Part shown: positions 27,401 to 36,400 of the stretch, in pieces
How the letters are laid out: each line of letters begins with the position of its first letter
Numbering within the stretch: the first letter of the stretch is position 1
Origin: Tubiluchus corallicola
Taxonomy: Eukaryota > Priapulida > Priapulimorpha > Priapulimorphida > Tubiluchidae
Assembly: GCA_030141605.1 (NCBI GenBank)
Contig: JAQGDQ010000051.1
Coordinates: 248,001-312,000, forward strand
Reading direction: 5' to 3'
DNA length: 64,000 bases
The notes under the pieces: model-generated
Told to the model about the DNA's origin: nothing
The model's input: the letters and a program-made list of their open reading frames with translations, nothing else
Database searches by the model: none
Position numbers and translations under genes: made by a program

Positions 27401-30400
27401 AACGTTAACAATATACTTAGTAAACATCAATTTGATTTTAGACGAAAACACTCTACTACTGATGGCATCATACAGAAAAACAATGTAAGTTTTCTTGGTA
27501 TCTGTGTAGATAACAAACTTTCTTGGGATAACCACTTTAATAAAATTTACGATAAAATGGCATGCGGAACGTCTTACTTACGGCAGGTAAAAGGTCAACT
27601 AACTAAACAGTCAAAGTTATTAATTTTTAAAACTCTCATTCAATCGCACTTTTTATGCGGATGCACACTTTTTCATGAAGTTTCAAGAGACAGCTATAAC
27701 AAACTAAATAGTCTTTAAAATTATGCATTAAGGTTAGTCGCTGGCTATTCAAATAAAACGTCCCTCATAACAAATCAAACCTCTACAACAGAATTAAGAA
27801 CAATGTTTAAAATCCCAATTTTACAAGCACATAAAGACTTCTACACAATCCTGTTTCTATATAAATACATCAACAATATTAACACGCCCTTCTTCAAAAA
27901 TAAGCTTCCACTCCTCTTGGAGCCAACATTAAATCCAAGAACACAATATTAAACAAATACGCACTAATAACAAATACGGCAACAATTCTATCACTAAACA
28001 AGGAGTTCAACTTTGAAATACCCTGCCATCAAATTTAAAACAAATCAAGTCTTTCGACTAATTCAAATCAAAATTAAAAATACATACATTAAATCGTTTT
28101 GAAAATCCAACATACGTAAACGATAATATATATTCATCCACAAATTTTATTTACCCGCGTCTATTTCAAATTATATGTATATATTGCACATAGTCTATTA
28201 TAATTTCCGTGTAATATTATAATGTATATTTTGCTTTAAATTTTTGGCACAGAGTTTTTAGTTTGCACTGGACGCATTTGCCTTTAACAGTTGTGTGAAT
28301 TTTATTCTCATGCTGCGATGTTCTTTTATGCTGTTATAGTTATGAATATCGATTTTTTATGGCAAATAAAGATTACTATGTATATATATATAGTTACATA
28401 TTGTTATATATAACATAGTTATATATACATATGGTTACATATTGGTGGAAACGGTTACATATTCGATAAATGAAAGTGTATTAAGGAGGTTAGCACACAC
28501 AAACACTTACGTGTGCATTTTTCGAATGAATTTCCGTGGAATCGGCATCTTAACAATATTAGTTCTCGTGCTAGGCAGCTATTTAGCTTTGTATTTAGAA
28601 CCTATAAAGCCGGAAACGTGCAGACGTTTAGCAAGTTTTACTATGCACTTGTGCAGCCAATACTTGAAATACTACATAATTGTATGGTCACCACACAGTA
28701 CCACCTAGTGTATCCCATAAAATTGAGTCCGCCCAAACAAAGGCTACCAGATACGTGACTCTGCTAGCGGGCGTTGAAATGGTTAATTAGAATGCTCGTT
28801 CAGTTGCATTTGAAATAATGAGCGTAAAACTGGGCGGAGTTTTGTTCTCAATCTTATTTCTGTTCAAAGAACCAAACAACCGTTTCTCCTGTCTAGTTAA
28901 CTATCAATTGACCTTCTCCAGAACCTCACATTTCTCGGACCACCTGTTACTTAACAGCAACCGTACAACTTATTTGTCGGCTTCCTCTTTAATCGGTTTC
29001 AGCGTTTATGGAACTGGTTATGGATCGAGCTTCCTAGCCACGTAAAGCAAGCAGGGACGCTATTTGCGTTTAATTATAAGACTGTAAATTACTATATGAA
29101 TAACGAATACGTGTTTACTTAGTTGCTAGTATTGCAATTAGCTATTATTTTAACGTATTTTACTTATTCAATGGTCTCACTCCATGGTTTCTACGCTTAA
29201 TCAACTTCAGCTATAGTAACTAAAGTTATTTTATTTTAAGTGTGTGTGCTATATCTGATCTTTATATATTTTAACTTGTCTTTAATGATTAATTATATTC
29301 CCCTATTCACTTCTCTAGTATGGGCCAGCAGGCACCTTGCTTTTTGGGGATAAGTTCCCTGCTGCTGGTCCTGGCACATTAGTAAAACCCTATCGTTGTA
29401 CATACGCTTTTCTTTGTTGCCGTTTTACTTAATCAGTTCAATCGTACCAGACGTTTGTGTACTATAAATGTAAAATTACTTCTGTGTCATATTCGTCGCA
29501 CCCGAACTTTTTAATTCTCAAGGCTTTAGAGGAAAGGTTACATAAATATTTAGTTTTGTGTTATCAAATCATACGTAAAGACATAGATATAGACAGAGAG
29601 AAATTCTTAACATTAGCTGCGTCTAGTCGAAACAAGAAGTAATAACTCTTAAATTGCGTGTCAAGCGATCCGGTGAAACATTTGTTCACTTTTCCTGATA
29701 AGGTTGTTCTGATTTGGAATAGTTTATCAGAAATTGTGAATGGTGCAAAAGCTGGCAAAAGCTCGAAATGCAAACGTTTTTGAACGCCGTTGAAATTGCG
29801 CGAGACTGGATAAGTTATTTTTTTGTATTTCACATGTAAGAATCATTTGCACACTTTATCTGTTTCCCTTCACCGCCCTCATTATTATGTTGCTTTTTAT
29901 GGGTATATATAATGTGATGTATATATACTTTTTATGTGATGTATAAGTGTGTATATGTATGTACATGTATACTTTAATGCATATTTTATACTTTTCATTT
30001 GATGTATAATAAACTAAAGTAAACTAAATTAAATTTTGAGAAACGTCTTTAATTTTTAACGACAGCAGTTAATAACACTTTACATAATCAGAGTTATACT
30101 CACGTCTAACACTTCTCTCCCCAAGTTCTCTATGCAAAACCACATCAATTGTTTCTTGAGTCACAAGCAAAAAATCTGTAAACATAGGGGTATTATATAA
30201 TAGTAGTATTAGAGTAAAACTAAATTAATAATAAGCACGCTAGTTTTTAATGCCCTACATTGGTCTACATTACAGTGGTTGGTTAGAGTGAGTATATATA
30301 CATATTGCTTATTAAGTGGAAAAAAATTAGCAAATCTACATTGGCTGTTAAACCACGACAGAAGAAATAGCATCTGCTCGCACTAATGGTGTCAAATATG

Positions 30401-33400
30401 AAACGTAGAAAATTCGGCTTTGAGAAAGTTTGAACAGACAGGTATCACTCACCAATAGACCAATATACATTTGAGACCACTTTGAATTACTATTAGTTTT
30501 AGTACTGACTTTAGTTTCAGTGTAGAGTAACAAACCTCGAATATTGAACCAACTTGAGATGGATCAGCATTTGTCGTTTACATTTCTATATATGAGTTTA
30601 CACGATCAAAATTACATCGTCGTCTAATGTAAAGTGACAAATCTTGTTTTGTTGGTTTTGCGTACTCAGCACTTTCATTAAATATTAAAATAACGCTTTA
30701 AGATGCATGTAATAACACCGCTACAAGTTATAAAAATAAAATAGATTTATATGTTAGAGTCTATTTTATATCTAGTATATTTTTATAACTTAAAGCATTA
30801 TTGCATGTATCTGAAAGCGTCATTTCAATGTTACATGACGGTGCTGATGTTGCATACAAATTAACCAAGATTTGCCACTTTGTCCAAGATGATGATGTAT
30901 ACTTATATGTAACAGTGTAAACGACAAATACTGACCATTCTCAAGATGGTATATTTCTAACATATTTCTGTTAACCTATGAAAAGAGTCGTTTGTCTGAC
31001 GTTTCAGTTAATATGACCTTGTTTATAATATGACCTTGTCATACTCTTTGAGTTTGAAAGCTTGTTTACCTGGTAGACCTGACGGATCTTTGTAAAGAAG
31101 CTGAATGTCTCCTTTAACAGCTCTTTCTAGTTTTTGCAGCTGATTTTTGTCTAAAGTTTCGCCCGTAGAGTATCGTCGATATTCTGGGCGACAAATTTGT
31201 TGTATTTGCCTGTTAACTAAAAAAATCAAATGTAAATGTATGTTAGTGATAGTTAGATGTTTTAAGTGACTTTTTGTAAGGCGCTGAATGTTTGTCACTT
31301 TTACCAAATATAGATGGTAAATACGTGCAAATTTAAAACAAATGTACGGCTCACCCTGCTTTGAGAAGCTGCTCTGTACAGTTTTTCCTTTAGTAATTCT
31401 TTAGTTTCTTATCAACTAAGCCGTGCTATAATTCTCTATTCCATGAGTATACTCAATGATTTTTCCGACTAACTGCATAAAAGTGCAAACTCGCTTTTCC
31501 AGCTCAACTTTCGCTTAAAACAAAATGCAATGAATGATATTAACTTACCCATAGGTTTACAACTTGAGCGTCTCTTCCGATGGTGATTAGATTCTTCTAT
31601 CTCGGGTAACAGCCTTTCTTTATCTTGGCATCTAGTAAAACGTTCCGGAGAAGTTGTTTGGTTTCCATAGTTTTGGTGATCTTGTTTCATCTCCAATATC
31701 TCAGGTAAGGACTTTTTTAGCTCTGCAACAGATATACGTTTCCCAGTGTAAAGATGCTCTGTTGTTAAAGAACATCTTCTTTTCGCACTATTGTTGTTAA
31801 ATGTTGCTTCTTTCAACGAGGTGACTCGTGAAGGGCGTCTAGCGGAGGGTGCTCTAGGTTTAATTTGCTCGCGAGGTTGATGCATTTTGGGTTGCTCTTC
31901 CTCGGCAGAGTGACGGCGTCGGTGCGATTTTTTTGTGCTATCATTGTTACCGTAACTGGAAGAAAATGCTTTTGTAAACCTATCATCAGCCGAATGTCTT
32001 CTGATGATGTTGATGAGATCATCTAGCTCAGCGCTTAGTCTAGGTTTACTCCACCTAGAGAAAACAGCAGGTCGTCCTTTAGGCAAACCATCAATGCCTG
32101 TAGTAGACATATAAGGATCATGTTGTCTGCTGTTGTTCATGGTGTTACGCCTAGACAAATTGCAAAGAAGTAATGGTGTAGGCTGATCTATCTTATCTCC
32201 AGCAGAATAACGCCGTAGTTGGTCATTCTTATGGCTAAGGTTTTGTTTGCTTATTACATCATCGGCAGATCGACGTCGGGGTTTGTTATTTTTTAATTCG
32301 TAACCCAATAACTGAGCATCTGCTTGAGATTGACGTCGCAGATGCGCAGCTGCTAAACGGAATATTTCATTTTGCTCAAGAAGGGCACTAGAGCGGCGAT
32401 TATGTTGCTTATTTTCTGCGTCGAAAAGCTGTACATTATATTCAAAAGTATGAGGCATTTCTGTAACGTTGCTCTGTCCAGTGTTTGGAATTGCTTTATA
32501 ATGTTCACCTTCTTGGGAGAAATTTCTGCTACAATCCGTGGACCGATGTCGTAAACTAGACTTGAAAGCTTGTAAAGACGAGTCGGGCGGCTTTCTCATG
32601 AGTGAATCTGAACTGTGCCGTTTGAAAAATCGTTCTTTTGGCGACATTTTAGTCTTACGCTTAACACCATGTTCACTTCTACTTTCTAACCCAAGTTCCA
32701 AACATCTAACGCGATTGGAAATGTCTTCTTCATAGCTAGCCTTTCTTTTTACTTGCAATTTGCCTTCCATTTCAGGTTTTTCAGGAACAATATTTATTGG
32801 ATGTAGTTGGTGACTAACTGTTTCACCAATCGTGTGAGACAATTCTGTGGCAGCGAACCTAATTTCAGACCTAAATTGAGGGTTTTTAATGTCATCAGAT
32901 TTCACCACAGGTATTTCCTTTTCCCACCTTTCACTTTCATGCTTCTCTTTGACGCTCCGTTTCTCAAATCTAGTACTACTTTTATGAGCAGAAAGGTTTT
33001 CTTCACTTTCAGATTTGTCACTTTTTGATCTTGATCCAGAAATGGATTCATTATTACTGGAAGAAAGTTTGCGTCGTTTTTCATCTGAATTTCTTGAACG
33101 TGGTAGATTAGTTTCCCCACTGTTATCTACTACTTGCTTTTTTCGTCGACGAGAAGAAACTCTTCTATGCCAGGACTCCTTTCTTTCCAGTTTGAGCTGA
33201 GTTTCATCTTCTTCAGAGTCATCTTGTTTTTGGTGCACAGGGGAAGTCATTTCTGGCCACAGTCGTTTGGTCATTAAGCGATTTTCTTGTGACACGCTGT
33301 CTCGTCTGTCCCGGGAGTACTGAATGTGATCAGAATCATTTGACTGTTCTGGACTTAACCTACCGTCTGCTGAATCAGAATCCAAATCAGCTCCCTGCCA

Positions 33401-36400
33401 ATTCGAAGACAAAAATAAATATATTTTTGTAGTTAATCGATATAGTACCTTTTATGTAACACTACAATAAAGTCTGTTAATTAAATGCATGGCAGTTCTA
33501 AAAGGCGTGTTAAATGGTTCATATCTTTATAAATCTTGAAATTAAACCCAACTGTTAATAACTTATGATTATTTCATATTGTAACAATATTTCTCGTTAA
33601 CACTTGATTATTAAAATGTTTCAGACTTACGTAACTCGATGACAAACATTTACTGTAAATTACGTACATTTTCCTCTTCAGAATCGTTTGGCTGAGTTAC
33701 ATCATGCAGTAGCTTTTCGCACAATGCTTGGCTGCTGTAATATGGTTTTGCTTTGTTTCCGTGATACCACGTACCACTAGCACACAAAATATCTCTTTTG
33801 ATTTGGCATCGTTTGCACATCCATTTGGTTAGCTAGAGATGAAAAACTGTGTCAATTAAAGGAGCTTTTTGCCCACTGTCATGTAATTTTACAGAACAAT
33901 ACAGAATAAGTATTAGAATAAACAACAGTATGAAAGTGGGTGATGTAAAGCTTCACCACTAAGCGCATTTATTTCCAGAAACGCAACGTTTTATCAGGGT
34001 TTTCTGTAATTGTCAAGTACCTAAAAGTTTATAGGACTGCAATTACCAACAGGAACCAAAGTTATCAATGTGTAAAATGAATTAATAATTCGTCGAACTC
34101 TTTAATTAATATTGCTGATAGTTTTTAAATTTTTTAAAGTGCTTGGCAATGGCAGAAAAAGCTAAAAAGTCGTGTTTCTAGAAAAAATACATTTAGTGAT
34201 GAAGTTTTACAACACTTTCTTGATACCATTGTTTATTCTTAGATTTTTGAACAGCTCGTCTATTGCTAACATTTCATCTTTATGGTTGTGGTCATTTTAT
34301 TTGCTCGCTGAAACCGCAATACGTCTTTGTCGCAGTTTTTCACAACGAAAAAATTTCGAAAGTGTGAAAGAAGTGAACTCCTTTCAAGTAGATCTTTGAA
34401 TAAGACAAAGAGTTTTTCGAGCACGGTAATTGCCTACTTGTTTTCTTAGAAGTTTTCCTGAAATTTTGTACCGCAAAGAACCTGTTCAATTATTAAAAGT
34501 TATCACTGACATTTAATGGTTATGGTCAGTCTGTCGGTTATCGAGATCATGCATTTGTAAATGTCTAACCTGTAGACTACCTATTCGTGCTTAACAATTA
34601 TCAGTTTGCACAAACTCGCGAACAGCTGAATAAAAAACTTTACCATTTGCCGTTGATGTTGTTGCGGGCGACGTGACGTCGTATATTTTCCACATTCTTT
34701 ACAAGCTCTTGATCCGCACCATCCACACTTACTAGGGTGATATCTCTCATATGATTTAAAGCAAAGTCGGCATGCATATTTACTAATAGACTGTTGAGTA
34801 GATTTTGCTATCTGAAGACGCTTTGCTGTACGTTTTTCTAAGCGATCCAGATCCTTATTTAATCTTCTATGAAAAAAGAAACCTGACGATATTACATGGT
34901 AACATCTGTGTTATGCGTCATAATATTGTTGGGATCTGCTAGAAAGTTATTGGGACACTTATTAGACCGCGCGAGGGCAAAACTGGGAGTCCTCTATTTA
35001 TTGGTTTTGAATCTGTATTACAGTCTTTCAACAGGTATTAAAATATCTATATGTATAGATATATTTGCAATTGATATTGTACGCTAATGCTTGGTTTAGG
35101 ACTTGACAAGCATTAAACTATTCATTGCATTGGGATCGTCTCATTGATAAATCGTTTATTTTAATCCAGGTAGCTGTCAAGAATCATAAGGTTAAGGTAT
35201 TAGCTATTTAATTTGCATTACTGTTTTTTGGTAACTATATCTTATTCCTGAGAAACGGAATCGTGTCTGGATCTACCTGCCAACGGAGAATAATTTAGGC
35301 CTATTTAGATGGAAAGACGTTTAGGGGTAAACAAAATGCAAAAAATGTATTTGTTTAAAAAATTTTAGACTCTAAAACAAGGGTAGCATACATTATTACG
35401 TCATATAATTTGTCATTTAAATATAGAATAGAACATAGAACCTACAGAATATTAGGTTACGTATTCGCGATTTTAATGAACACACTATGTTTGTGAAAAA
35501 CATGGATGAACTAGAAATTGCTAACGCAACTTGTCAATTTAGAAATAAAATGTCCAAAGATCGAAATAATGTGGACTTGTCAGTTATTAAAAAGGCGATA
35601 GACCGTGTTGCAGAGCCTTTGGTTTGTTTATTATACTTGTATTTTTCCGAAGATGAAAAATAAAAAATAATCCCGATTTTAAAGATGGAAAACGTAGCCA
35701 ATTCACAAATTATAGACAGCTTTCACCGCTTCGACAGTTTTCAAAAGTTTTAGTTCTCCAGCAATCGTTTAAACACGTTTAGTTGAAAAGCACAAAATTT
35801 GTAATAGTAGCCAATGTAGTTTTAGAGTTCAGCATTCCACATCTCTGACTTCAAATGAACTAATAGAAGATACAACATCTGCAATTGACAAAAAGAAATT
35901 TTCTATTGGCGTTTTTATTGATGGTTTCGAAGGATTAGATAACCAGTTATCAAGAAAATGTGGAACAATTTGTTAAATTAGATGAGTGGAAGTCACACTG
36001 TTTGAACATTATATGAGGCATTTCAGAAAGTTCGATTTTAGGCCAGACCTTGTCCCCTAAATGATATTTGTAAAATATAAGACGTGTTAAAATTCATTTT
36101 ATTTGCAGATGACACAAATGCGGTTGGTACAGGGAATAATATTTGTGAATTGCATTATATGAGAAGTACTGAATTATTTGAATTAAGTCGGTGGTTTGCA
36201 GTAAATAAGCGGGCGTTGAACTTGTGTAAAACAAAATTTATGTTATTCCGTAAAAAACGTGATAATGCGAAAGTAAAAATCCGAATTGGAAATACACATA
36301 CAGAAAGGGTTTATGTAGCAATTTTTTAGAGATTTTAATAGATCACAAACTTTCTAGGAAATTAGGTTTATTAAATCAAATGCAGAAAGCATTGCGAAAA

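Noticed and set aside
32372-33200. Four plus-strand ORFs of 60-73 aa
   Set aside because: Antisense shadows of the large RIM linker exon.
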